From Pseudozobellia sp. WGM2 (GTDB lineage Bacteria; Bacteroidota; Bacteroidia; Flavobacteriales; Flavobacteriaceae): a stretch of DNA of 64,000 bases. The stretch's first letter is position 1. The number at the start of each line of letters is the position of its first letter. Below the pieces are notes generated by a model. That model was not told the DNA's origin. It worked only from the letters and a program-made list of their open reading frames with translations, and ran no database searches. Location of the stretch: positions 248,001 through 312,000 of the forward strand of contig NZ_JADNYK010000002.1 of assembly GCF_017810075.1 (NCBI RefSeq). Reading direction: 5' to 3'. A program made the translations under genes and the position numbers. Of the stretch, positions 35,440 to 45,700 are shown one piece after another.

Positions 35440-35786
35440 ATTTCATCAAAATAAAATTCAGAAAATTTCTTTAAAAGAGGTTTGTTCAGTCGTTGTCTGA
35501 GTAAAAACAAAATTAGACCTACCAGTATATAAAACCCACCTACAACTAAAAACCCGAGTGCATTACTATCTAAGGCTTCGCCGACCCAAAAGGCAGTACT
35601 GGCAGATAAAAATAACAAAGCAAGTAACAGCATAACAGAGACCAAAGCTATTTTGGCAAAAATGACGATGGCCTTCATCATCACTTTAAACCCTTTTAGC
35701 TTATAAAACTGAGCACTACTGTCTACATAAGATTTGGCACTTGCCTCTGCCTCAGAGAAATTCTCTTTTATTTCTTCAAAAGCCAT
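35436..35786 (-). CDS. Phage-holin-superfamily (DUF1469) membrane protein
   Basis: A 116-residue protein with an amphipathic N-terminal helix and two membrane spans (AIVIFAKIALVSVMLLLALLF and ALGFLVVGGFYILVGLILFLL), matching the Phage_holin_3_6/DUF1469 family. The family is chromosomal and common in Bacteroidota; there is no phage gene nearby, so it is not evidence for a prophage. It lies 3 bp after YtxH and overlaps DUF6327. Confidence 0.82.
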   Translation of the reverse strand: MAFEEIKENFSEAEASAKSYVDSSAQFYKLKGFKVMMKAIVIFAKIALVSVMLLLALLFLSASTAFWVGEALDSNALGFLVVGGFYILVGLILFLLRQRLNKPLLKKFSEFYFDEI

Positions 35787-35789
35787 AGA

Positions 35790-36122
35790 TTACTTTTGTA
35801 ATTGAGCATTCTTTTGTCGCAAATCCTCAAGTTTCTTTTCTAAGGTCAAGATAATATCATCGGCTTTATAGCTCATATTAGAAATTGTATCTTCTAACTT
35901 CTGCTCAAAATCAACTTTTTTCTCTTCGGCGGTTTTAGTAAGCTCATCAGCCGCTTGACTAATTCTATGGGTAATATCTTCTTTGGTCTTTAATGCGCCC
36001 TTCTTGATTTTTTTTCTGGTTTTAATACCTTTCTCTGGTGCATAAAGAATTCCTGCTCCTGCTCCGATAATCGCCCCTGTTAAAATGGCGATTAGAATAT
36101 TTCCACTATTATCGTTTGACAT
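35790..36122 (-). CDS. YtxH domain protein
   Basis: A 110-residue protein with one N-terminal membrane helix (ILIAILTGAIIGAGAGILYAP) immediately followed by the YtxH signature EKGIKTRKKIKKGA and a long charged coiled coil. It heads the operon YtxH - holin-like - DUF6327, all small envelope proteins, which are often linked with general stress in Bacteroidota; that role is inferred. A TAATTTTG -7 box lies about 59-66 bp upstream on the minus strand (36188-36181). Confidence 0.85.
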   Translation of the reverse strand: MSNDNSGNILIAILTGAIIGAGAGILYAPEKGIKTRKKIKKGALKTKEDITHRISQAADELTKTAEEKKVDFEQKLEDTISNMSYKADDIILTLEKKLEDLRQKNAQLQK

Positions 36123-36454
36123 AATTGTTGTTTTAATTAATAACTAATTTCAGAAGATGGTTTTATCTCCTCTACAAATACAAAATTATGCTCACGCTTA
36201 CCGAGTAGTTGCCCCAATCCAAGTAAAAATTGACTTTCCTACGAATTTAAGACAGATTTAACCGTTTAAGCCGATGTAATGGCATATTTATCTAAACGGA
36301 ATAGATTGACCCTGCCCTAATTTGAAATGGCCATATACAGCAAGAAAATCATTCGTTTTTAATCAAAAAAAATGATGTAAAAAGAAAGATTAATAATTAT
36401 TTCTTATGGGAGTGTGTTTCCTAAAATCCAATGAAAAGTAGAAACTACTCAAAA
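36123..36454. other. Non-coding gap between glnS and the YtxH operon
   Basis: 332 bp without a supported gene. It holds the minus-strand -7 box TAATTTTG (36188-36181) for the YtxH operon. The part next to glnS is A/T-rich, and I see no clear glnS terminator there. Confidence 0.5.
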
Positions 36455-38137
36455 TTATTTCGATTGGAGTTTTGCCCAAGTATCTCTGAGTCCAACGGTT
36501 TTGTTAAATACTAATTTATCATCGTTTGAATCGGGGTCAACACAAAAATACCCCATCCTCTGAAACTGAAACCTATCCCCAACTTTAGCGTCTTCAAGAC
36601 TAGGTTCTACATAGGCAGTGATTACTTCTAAAGAATTCGGATTGACGAACTCCATAAAATCTTTGTCCTTTTGGGTATCTGGACTCTCATGTGTAAACAA
36701 TCTATCATAAAGCCTTACCTCAGCACTTCTGGCGTGTTTGCAGGAAACCCAATGTAATGTGCCTTTTACCTTACGAAGACTCTCTTCTGTACCGCTACCA
36801 CTCTTGCTCTTAGGGTCATAGGTACATTGTACCTCAACTACATTACCCTCACTATCTTTAGTGCAACTTTCTGCCTTTATAATATAACCGGCCTTCAATC
36901 GGACTTCCCCACCCAATTTTAATCGAAAAAACTTGCGATTAGCTTCTTCTCTAAAATCGGCCTTTTCAATAAAAATTTCTCTGGAAAGAGGAATTTGACG
37001 AGTGCCCGCATTTTCATCTTCAGGATTATTTTCAATCTCTAGCCACTCTTCTTCACCTTCAGGAAAGTTTGTTATTACGACTTTCAATGGGTCTAGAACA
37101 CCCATTACCCTTGGCGCTGTTTTATTCAAATCTTCCCTAGCACAAAATTCTAGAAGAGACACGTCAATTAAATTTTCCCTTTTCGCTATCCCTATTGTAT
37201 CGGCAAAGTTTCGAACAGCATTAGGAGTGTACCCTCTTCTTCTCAGGCCAGAAATGGTAGGCATTCTGGGGTCATCCCATCCGTCAACGACATTATTCTC
37301 GACCAATTGTAACAATTTTCTTTTACTTACAACGGTATGGCTCAAATTTCTTCGGGCAAATTCACGCTGTTTCGGACGCACCTTTTGCTCGTCAATAACC
37401 TGGTCTAAAAACCAATCATAAAGCTCCCTATGCATAGCAAATTCAAGTGTGCACAGAGAATGGGAAACTTGCTCTATATAGTCGCTTTCACCATGGGTCC
37501 AATCATACATCGGATAAATACACCATTCGGTATTTGTGCGGTGATGCGCTTTATGTAACACTCGGTACATTATGGGATCTCGCATCAACATATTGGAAGA
37601 AGACATATCTATTTTTGCCCTTAATACATGAGTGCCCGAATCATGTTTACCCTCTTTCATTTCCTTGAAAATAGCAAGATTCTCTTCAATAGAACGATTT
37701 CTGAATGGACTGTCGATTCCGGCTTGTGTAGGTGTTCCTTTTTGATTGGCCATATCCTCAGAAGATTGACTATCAACATACGCCTTACCTTGCTCAATTA
37801 AGAGAAGCGCCCAATCATATAACTGTTGAAAATAGTCGGAAGCATACCTTTCGGTATCCCATTTAAAACCTAACCATTCTACGTCTCTTTTTATAGCGTC
37901 TACGTACTCCTGCTCCTCTTTTGCCGGGTTAGTATCATCAAACCTCAAATTAACCGGTGCTTGGTACCTCAATCCAAGTCCAAAATTTAGACATATTGAA
38001 CTCGCATGCCCAATATGCAAATAGCCGTTAGGTTCCGGTGGAAAACGAAAACGCAAATCATCTTTAGAAAAGCCATTTTTAAGGTCTTCTTCAACAATGT
38101 GTTCAATAAAATTCAGGGATTCTGACGCCTCGCCCAT
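36455..38137 (-). CDS. glnS: Glutamine--tRNA ligase
   Basis: A 560-residue class I synthetase charging tRNA-Gln. The HIGH-type motif is RFPPEPNGYLHIGHASSICL, followed by NLRFDDTNPAKEEQEYVDAI, the substrate region YDWTHGESDYIEQVSHSLCT and the KMSKS-type HTVVSKRKLLQL; the C-terminal beta-barrel anticodon-binding domain is complete (SCTKDSEGNVVEVQCTYD, FFRLKLGGEVRLK). ATG 38137 gives the family start; 13 extra codons upstream lie in the promoter. Possession of GlnRS is consistent with Bacteroidota. It is divergent from the sprC operon. Confidence 0.97.
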   Translation of the reverse strand: MGEASESLNFIEHIVEEDLKNGFSKDDLRFRFPPEPNGYLHIGHASSICLNFGLGLRYQAPVNLRFDDTNPAKEEQEYVDAIKRDVEWLGFKWDTERYASDYFQQLYDWALLLIEQGKAYVDSQSSEDMANQKGTPTQAGIDSPFRNRSIEENLAIFKEMKEGKHDSGTHVLRAKIDMSSSNMLMRDPIMYRVLHKAHHRTNTEWCIYPMYDWTHGESDYIEQVSHSLCTLEFAMHRELYDWFLDQVIDEQKVRPKQREFARRNLSHTVVSKRKLLQLVENNVVDGWDDPRMPTISGLRRRGYTPNAVRNFADTIGIAKRENLIDVSLLEFCAREDLNKTAPRVMGVLDPLKVVITNFPEGEEEWLEIENNPEDENAGTRQIPLSREIFIEKADFREEANRKFFRLKLGGEVRLKAGYIIKAESCTKDSEGNVVEVQCTYDPKSKSGSGTEESLRKVKGTLHWVSCKHARSAEVRLYDRLFTHESPDTQKDKDFMEFVNPNSLEVITAYVEPSLEDAKVGDRFQFQRMGYFCVDPDSNDDKLVFNKTVGLRDTWAKLQSK

Positions 38138-38156
38138 AGATGTTTTTTTAAAGGCA

Positions 38157-38164
38157 CAAAGGTA
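38157..38164 (-). promoter_or_regulatory. -7 box of glnS
   Basis: TACCTTTG on the minus strand matches TAnnTTTG exactly and lies 20 bp before ATG 38137. The divergent sprC operon has only a near-consensus box, CATATTTG, at 38279-38286. Confidence 0.55.
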
Positions 38165-38354
38165 GTTAAAATGCATTAATAGCCGTCGAATGAAAATTCT
38201 TTCCTATCAAATTGTGGCTTTTCACAACACATTTACCGTCCGATACAACATAAAATTCCTTACGCGTATCTAAAGTAGCATATTTGTTTATCGTTAGTTG
38301 CTGAACCCCAAATCTAGCCTCGAACGTGTAGTAAACCCAAAACTACCACTACTT

Positions 38355-40613
38355 ATGAAAAAAGCACTCTTTACAACTGGAACAACGCTTGTCGTGGCAT
38401 TAATGCTATTATCAAGCTTCTCTACTAACGCTCAGGCCATAGCATTACAAGCCCCAGAGCCTGCCGACAATCCCAATATCGGAGGCAACTCCCCTTGGGA
38501 TAAGGCATGCGGCTCATCAACGTTCAACGAATATTTCGTGACCATCAAATGGGCGGGTAGTGCAAACTCTGACAATCAATTTATTCTAGAGCTATCAAAC
38601 GCTTCAGGTTCGTTTAGTTCGCCCACGGTACTTTCCACGATAACGGATCAAAATAGTAACTCAGAATTTCTGACAAGTTTTGCCCTTGGAACAGACATAC
38701 AAGGTACAGGATATCGTATGAGAGTCAGGAGTACGAATCCAGCAACAATTAGCCCTGCTTCATCAGCCTACTCCATGTACTACTTAGGTTTTACGAACAA
38801 CTTACATATGAGTCCTGATGGTGATGGTTCGACACCCGGCACCCTACAAGTTTGTGGAGGGGCCAATGTAACTTTAAGCGTAGACAATGTGCCGTCATCA
38901 GATTTAAATACCTATCAGTATTCATGGTTTAGGAGCGGAACACCAATTGGTACCGGACCCTCAATAGAAACTAGTGGAGATGGAGAGTATTTTGTCTACA
39001 TTGATTATGGTGATTGTACCGGTTCCGCCAATACGGAATCAAATCACATTATAATCAACTCAGGAACTAGTAGTGGTATAGCGATTAACAACCCTGCATC
39101 AACCTCATTATGTGCTGGTGAATCTGCACCGGCGTTAGAAGCCAATGTTCAAAACGGTTCATATTCATATACCTGGTACAAAAATGGTGAAATTGTTCAA
39201 GCAGAACAGGCGGGTGCATTTACCTATACGATTGACACAAATAATCCATCATTTATCGGTGATTATACGGTTGAGGTAAAAGGGTCGGGTATTTGTACCG
39301 AAACATCGCAAGCAGTTACCATAACTAATGCGGGTGCATTTACAGTAAATAGAAACAATAGCGAAAATTTGGTAGTCTTACCAAGTCAAACACAAACCTT
39401 AAGCGTAACTACAGATGCAAATAGCCCAACTTACCAATGGTATAGAAACGGAACAGCAATACCGTCTACCAATGCAGCCTCGCTAGACATATCACAAGCA
39501 GGAACATATTATGTTTCTGTAACACAAACAGGCGGTACGTGTTCTTCAACTACAATAAACTCAGAAAACACCATAGCCGTAAGCCCTACAGAATTTAGAT
39601 TAGAACTAGATTATGCTACCCCGTATAGCGAATGTACAGAATCAAGCATTGTACTTGAAACCGCAAATATTTACGCCATTCTTGCCGACTCTAGCGAAAT
39701 TGACGTTACGAACGATGTTGCAACTTCTTTCAGCTATCAGTGGCATAAAGATGGGGTAGCGGTAAGTGGAGAGTCTGCAAAATCTATCAGTTTGACCAGC
39801 AGTGATGAAAACGGAACATATTCTGTTGAGGGCACTTTTGCCTCAATGGCGAGTACTTCGAACACCTTGCCCGTTCAATTATCTAGTAACGCAAGCCTAA
39901 CCATTACTAGTACAAGTACCGTATATTGTAGTGCTGAAGATGCAATTACCATAGAAGCCTCCATTGATTTGACCGGCGAGGACTTCGAGTGGGAAAAAGA
40001 TGGTAATATCATAAGTACTACTGATATATCATTGAACGTATCGGAACCAGGAACTTATCGTTTAGTAGTAAGAAAAGGCTCATGCCAACTTATCTCCAAT
40101 GAAATAACCGTTGCGCCGCTAGATCCTGAACTAATCACATTAGATGTTGATGGAGATGTGATTTTCCCAGAAGGCAGCTCAAAAACAGTGACTGCTAACG
40201 GTGGTACATCATACAGATGGTTTGATGCGAACAATATCGAAATAGGAAGCACCAACTCTCTTACGTTTACAACCGAGGGCAGCTATACTTTGGTTGCCAA
40301 TGTAGATGATTGTCAAGTTGCGAAACCCATTACGGTGGCTTACTTAGATCTTTTTAACATACCGAATGTAATTACTCCCAATGGAGATGGGGCAAATGAT
40401 CAATGGATTATACCAAATTCATATTCCAACAAATCTGATGTAAACGTAATCATCTATAATGCGAAAGGAGCAGAAGTTTTAAATGCTACCAACTATTCGA
40501 ATAATTGGCCAGAGTCATCAATGGCTTTTTCTAGCCAGAACATGGTTTTCTACTATGTTATCAAGAATAAGGCCGAAACATTAAAACAAGGTACCATAAC
40601 AGTTATCAGATAA
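38355..40613 (+). CDS. sprC: SprC-like T9SS type B surface protein
   Basis: A 752-residue exported protein. Signal peptide MKKALFTTGTTLVVALMLLS (cut near NAQA), an N-terminal domain with FVTIKWAGSANSDNQFILEL, several Ig-like domains each with a Cys pair and the pattern YxWYKNG/YQWHKDG, and a T9SS type B sorting domain: IPNVITPNGDGANDQWIIP and VIIYNAKGAEV. Position and order before sprD, sprB and sprF match the F. johnsoniae sprC-sprD-sprB-sprF operon, whose first two products support SprB-dependent gliding. A TTG-started form begins at 38298; ATG 38355 is preferred because it starts the signal peptide. The name rests on synteny and architecture. Confidence 0.82.
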   Translation: MKKALFTTGTTLVVALMLLSSFSTNAQAIALQAPEPADNPNIGGNSPWDKACGSSTFNEYFVTIKWAGSANSDNQFILELSNASGSFSSPTVLSTITDQNSNSEFLTSFALGTDIQGTGYRMRVRSTNPATISPASSAYSMYYLGFTNNLHMSPDGDGSTPGTLQVCGGANVTLSVDNVPSSDLNTYQYSWFRSGTPIGTGPSIETSGDGEYFVYIDYGDCTGSANTESNHIIINSGTSSGIAINNPASTSLCAGESAPALEANVQNGSYSYTWYKNGEIVQAEQAGAFTYTIDTNNPSFIGDYTVEVKGSGICTETSQAVTITNAGAFTVNRNNSENLVVLPSQTQTLSVTTDANSPTYQWYRNGTAIPSTNAASLDISQAGTYYVSVTQTGGTCSSTTINSENTIAVSPTEFRLELDYATPYSECTESSIVLETANIYAILADSSEIDVTNDVATSFSYQWHKDGVAVSGESAKSISLTSSDENGTYSVEGTFASMASTSNTLPVQLSSNASLTITSTSTVYCSAEDAITIEASIDLTGEDFEWEKDGNIISTTDISLNVSEPGTYRLVVRKGSCQLISNEITVAPLDPELITLDVDGDVIFPEGSSKTVTANGGTSYRWFDANNIEIGSTNSLTFTTEGSYTLVANVDDCQVAKPITVAYLDLFNIPNVITPNGDGANDQWIIPNSYSNKSDVNVIIYNAKGAEVLNATNYSNNWPESSMAFSSQNMVFYYVIKNKAETLKQGTITVIR

Positions 40614-40624
40614 GTCACCACACC

Positions 40625-42745
40625 ATGAAACTAGCCAAATACCTACTGTTAACCCTAATTGCCGTCTTCTCATTTACCGATGTCAAGGCGCAAGAAGACG
40701 ACCCTATACTTCTGTATAGTCCCGCATCTCAAAACCTATTGAAATACAATAGGTTTTTGATCAACCCAACCTTTTCTACAGTTCAAGAAGACAAGTCTTA
40801 CATTAACCTATTACATAGAAACCAATCGGTACAGTTTAAGGATAATGACCAAACATACTTTTTGAGTTATAGCGGTAGGGTAGGCGATAGAAGCGGGCTC
40901 GGTCTTAGTCTATATACCCAATCTATTGGGCCAGTTTCCAATATCGGTGTGTTGGCGAATTACGCTTATGGTGTAAAGCTAAGCGACAAAAGTAATTTAA
41001 CTTTCGGAGCAAACTTGGCCTACTATAGTACAGGTCTTGATCGCAATAATATTGATGCTATTGATTCAGAAGATTTTAGACTGAACGGTACAGAAGATAG
41101 CAACGTGCTGTCTTTTCAGCCGGGTTTCAATATTTCCTATGACAAATTCGATTTTGGCCTTTTTGCTGAGAACCTTTTTGATTACAATTTAAAAACAAGT
41201 GAATCTCTTACAGAATTTGCCAATAAAACGTATTCCGGACATCTACAGTATACCCATGCCTTTAATAAAGATTCTGGCATTATGGAGGGGAGCAGATTAA
41301 TGCCTCTTGCACGGGTTCGAATGAACGGTCAAAATCGATTTGCCTCTGCAGATGCAGAAGAAGCCCAAGACATTACGTTTGGCGGAAGTTTAATACTAGA
41401 CCTGCCAAAACTAGGCTGGTTACAAGGGGGCTATGATAGCTTTTTCGGGGCATCGGCAGGAGCTGGTTTTAACATCAACAAGAGACTCTCCCTTGGGTAT
41501 ACCATGGAAAAAGGCTTCACGACCGATTTAGAAGCCCTTGGTGTAACGCACGAAATTTCGTTCGCCTACTCATTCACCCCTAACCTAACCGAAGACCGCG
41601 TAATGTTAGAAGAGGATTTTGAAGATGAACTGGCTGAAAGCGAAGACCTAGATAAGAATAATCTTGCTTCCAACGAAGAGATTGCAGAGCTGAAAAGAAA
41701 ACTAGCGGAAAACGATGCTATTATCGAAGAATTGATGTTCCGCCAAGACTCTTTAGAGGCAGACCGCCAAAAAGATCTTGAACGAAGGTTTAATATGGTA
41801 ATGGGCATGGTACGTAACGAAACGAACGGTAAGCGTCCCGATCTTGAAAAACGGGCAGAGAATTTATTCTTAGGCAATCAAGAACGACCTACAGTAGCTA
41901 CATCAAGCCAGACTAAAGACACGAATAAACCTATCGGTACAAATTCTAATGTTCAGGACAAAACCGGCGTAGCGGAAATAAACCTTAAAAAAAGACCTGC
42001 GACAATACAAGACAATGTTAAAAATAAAGTAAAGACTAACGAACGCAATAAGCTAGCTCAGAATAAGATTAAAAGTAGAAAGTTTAGAAATCTCGAAGGC
42101 GCCGATGACGGTTATTATGTAATCGCCAATGTTTATAAAGGAGGCAAGTATATGGAAAAGTTCATTAATGATATGGATGCCAAAGGGTTCTCAACCAACT
42201 ATATAGACAACAACGAGAACGGACTAAAATATGTTTATTTAGAGCGCTATGATACCTGGGATCAAGCAGTTGCCGCACACGAATCAAAAATGAACGGTTC
42301 TTACAATGGTGATCTTTGGATTATGAACGTTGACAACAAATATACTAATGAGGCTTATGCCAACAACGTTAATAAATTAAAGGAAAAATCTGCTCAATAC
42401 GAATATGATAATGATGTATTACAACAAAATGTAGTCGTTAAAGATCAAGTGACTTCTAAAGAGCTTACCTCTAAAACTTATAAAATCGATGGTATTGGAT
42501 CGGGGTATTATATTATCGCCAATGTATTTTCCAATCCAAAAAATGCCAATCGGTTTGTTAAGCTTCTAAACTCGTTCGGCCTTAGTGCAAGTTATTTCAT
42601 AAACCCTGAAAATAATTGGAGATATGTCTATTTGAAGCGACATGAATCTTGGAATAATGCCCTCATATCTTACTATACCAATCTAAATGACTCTTACGAT
42701 GACAAAATGTGGATCATGAGGGTCAAACCAAACCTACTGGCATAA
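40625..42745 (+). CDS. sprD: SprD-like PorP/SprF protein with two SPOR-like domains
   Basis: A 706-residue outer-membrane protein. Signal peptide (MKLAKYLLLTLIAVFSFTDV), PorP/SprF beta-barrel at about 25-325 with LLKYNRFLINPTFS and SFAYSFTPNLTEDRV, then a charged coiled coil (about 335-400), a basic linker (about 430-485) and two SPOR-like domains at about 486-570 (DDGYYVIANVYKGGKY ... WIMNVDN) and 617-703 (GSGYYIIANVFSNPKN ... WIMRVKP). Position two in the spr operon fits SprD. The tail should lie in the periplasm, where SPOR-like domains could touch peptidoglycan or partners; that is inference. Its TAA is directly followed by the ATG of sprB. Confidence 0.85.
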   Translation: MKLAKYLLLTLIAVFSFTDVKAQEDDPILLYSPASQNLLKYNRFLINPTFSTVQEDKSYINLLHRNQSVQFKDNDQTYFLSYSGRVGDRSGLGLSLYTQSIGPVSNIGVLANYAYGVKLSDKSNLTFGANLAYYSTGLDRNNIDAIDSEDFRLNGTEDSNVLSFQPGFNISYDKFDFGLFAENLFDYNLKTSESLTEFANKTYSGHLQYTHAFNKDSGIMEGSRLMPLARVRMNGQNRFASADAEEAQDITFGGSLILDLPKLGWLQGGYDSFFGASAGAGFNINKRLSLGYTMEKGFTTDLEALGVTHEISFAYSFTPNLTEDRVMLEEDFEDELAESEDLDKNNLASNEEIAELKRKLAENDAIIEELMFRQDSLEADRQKDLERRFNMVMGMVRNETNGKRPDLEKRAENLFLGNQERPTVATSSQTKDTNKPIGTNSNVQDKTGVAEINLKKRPATIQDNVKNKVKTNERNKLAQNKIKSRKFRNLEGADDGYYVIANVYKGGKYMEKFINDMDAKGFSTNYIDNNENGLKYVYLERYDTWDQAVAAHESKMNGSYNGDLWIMNVDNKYTNEAYANNVNKLKEKSAQYEYDNDVLQQNVVVKDQVTSKELTSKTYKIDGIGSGYYIIANVFSNPKNANRFVKLLNSFGLSASYFINPENNWRYVYLKRHESWNNALISYYTNLNDSYDDKMWIMRVKPNLLA

Positions 42746-45700
42746 ATGATACCAAAACTTATAAAAAACATTCTTGCAGGTACACTATTTATAGTTACCT
42801 GCACAGTTTTTTCACAAGAGTATAACGATTTTGAGGTACGCTATCAAGCAAACCTTAAGGGTGATTTAACCTTTATATCAAATAATATACTCAATCGGGA
42901 CGGGGGTACATCTACCACTGAACCAAATGATGCTTACAATAATTTGAGCAGCAGTACCAGTTGGAATACGGAAACAGGGGGTAGACTTAATTACAATGAC
43001 TATAAAAACATGCAATACATAGATGTAGATACGGATCCCTCTACATTTAGTTCGAGTACCGCTACCTTTAACTTTCCAAACCCGGATTGTAATCGCGTTA
43101 GATACGCTGGGCTTTATTGGTCAGCCACCTATCCTAGCGATACCGCTAATGGGTTTTATGATGGTAACACTTATCAACAAAATAACGTCCCCATAGGTCA
43201 AAACAGACAAAATGATTTTAACCAAGTAAGGTTAAGGGTGCCGGGAGGTTCTTATGTAAACATTACGGCCGATGAAGTTCTTTATGATGGTTTTACAAGT
43301 ACAGATCCAGATGTAAGGCAAAATAGTCCCTACGCCTGCTATGCAGATGTAACTAGTTTAATAACGCCTCTGGGGAACCCTACGGGCGATTATACTGTTG
43401 CAAATATCAGGGCAACTACTGGAACTCTTACCCCGGGAGGTGGTACCACTGGAGGGTGGACCTTGGTTGTAGTTTATGAAAACCCAAATTTAACCGGTAA
43501 ACTCATGTCCACATTTGACGGATTTGCCAGGGTAAGGGACACAGATACAGTAGAAATTAATTATTCAGGCTTTAACACAATTCCAGCTGGCCCTGTAAAT
43601 GCAGATATAGGAGCCGCAGCTTTGGAGGGTGATTTTAGAATAAACGGTGACAATATGAGCATAAGGGCCGCCTCAAATGGTTCTTTTTCTATTGTTAGGG
43701 ATGAAAATGGCTTTATAGACCCTAACAATTTTTTTAATAGTGATATTACCTTAGACGGAGCAGTTACCACTAATAGAAATCCTAATAGTATTAATACTTT
43801 AGGTTATGACACGGATATGTTCAGATTACTCAATCCCAGTAATTCTGCCATACCAAACAATGAAACCGCTGCTACTTTTAGGTTTCAAACCGATGGAGAT
43901 CAGTATTATCCCTTTTTTAATTCTTTTAATATTGAAATAATTGAGCCAAATATCGTTCTTGAAAAAAGGGTTGAAGATATAGCAGGTAACGATATTACAG
44001 GCCAAGGAGTAAATCTTGGTCAAATTCTTGACTACGTACTCTCCTTTGAAAATACGGGAAATGATGACGCAACCAATTACACTATAAGGGACATTCTTCC
44101 CATAAATGTAACTTTAGATGAATCTAATATTACAATGCCATCGGGTACCACCTATACCTTTAACCCAGCAACCAGGGAGGTTACATTTACCATACCGGAA
44201 TATTTAATAAATGCAGGTGACCCCGTAGCTTCTATTAGAATGAGAGTTCAAGTAGCAGAAAACTGCTTTGATTTCATAGATGCCTGTACGGATCTTATCC
44301 AAAATTTAGCTTATTCTACTTATCAAGGTGTCATCAATGATAACCAAATAACCGATGATCCCAGTGTTACGGATTTTGATAGTTGTGGATTTGTAACCCC
44401 GGGTGCTACCAACTTTCTTTTGGACGACCTTTCCGACTGTAATTTTACCAGAACCGTACAACTCTGCGGTACCAATGTAACCTTGGATGCCGGGGATAAT
44501 TTTGATGATTATATATGGGTTAGGGACGACAACAACAATGGTCAAATAGACGCCTCTGATACCGTTCTTAATGATGGAAACCCAGATGGGGACCTAAGCA
44601 CTATAAACGTAAATCAAGTAGGAACATATATTGTTGACAAAATAGTTGCAGACCCTTGTAAAGGGTTTAAGGAGATAATGATCGTAGAACGATTTGGAGA
44701 TAATAGAACTAACCCAATCATTGAACATTACAATACTGTTAACAATGACTCGGACCCCACAAATGATATTCAAGGCGAAATAGTTCAATGTAGTGTAGAC
44801 GGGGACCTATTACCCAAACTTTTTCTATGTGGTATTAATGATTCTCACCCCATCCAACTAAATATCCTAGATGCCCAAGAAATTCATTGGGAAAGATTGG
44901 TAGAGGGTAGTTGTTCAGATGCTCCTGATGACTGCGCCAATAAAAATTTAACCTGTACTTGGAATGAAGTTGCTGTAGGAAGCAACTATACTGTTGATAC
45001 TGCAGGTAAATACCGATTGGTTATAAATTATCAAAACGGTTGTTTTAACAGGTTCTATTTTGATGTATTCCAAAATACGTTGGATATACGGCACAACAAG
45101 ACAGATATGTTATGTGGCAATAACGGTAACATTACAATTACAAACTTAGGCAGTAACTATGGTTTCCAACTTGTAAATGTATCTACAAATGTTATAGAAG
45201 TCCCTTTCAGTGCTAACAATGGACCAAGTTTTGACATTTCAACTAACGGATCTTATAGGGTAGAAGCAGTTCAATTGAATAGCAGCGGTCAGCCGATTGA
45301 CGGGGCGTGTATTTTTAGCACTCCGGATATCGGTATTCTTAATCCTGCCTTCAGTGTGGAAGCAGTCAAAACAGACGCTACATGTAGCGGATTTGGTAGC
45401 ATAAGACTATCCGCATTGAATGCCCAAGGCCAATATTACTATGAACTAACCCAAGGAGGATCTCCTGTGGACAATTCCGGACCTTCTACGGACAACAATT
45501 ACACCTTTGTCAATCTAAACCCTGGGGTCTATGATTATGCCGTTCGAACGGATGATGGTTGTTTGGGTACTGGACAAGTTGAAATTTTGGACTTGTCCGA
45601 CCTTGAAATAGAGGCAAGGATATCTCAACATATAACTTGTAGGGAAGGAAATATTTTAATGAGTTCAGACGGAGGACAAACACCTCATGTCTATGCAATT

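Noticed and set aside
35436-35786. Holin-like gene as a sign of a prophage
   Set aside because: It sits in a YtxH/DUF6327 envelope operon between housekeeping genes; no phage structural, integrase or lysis genes are present.
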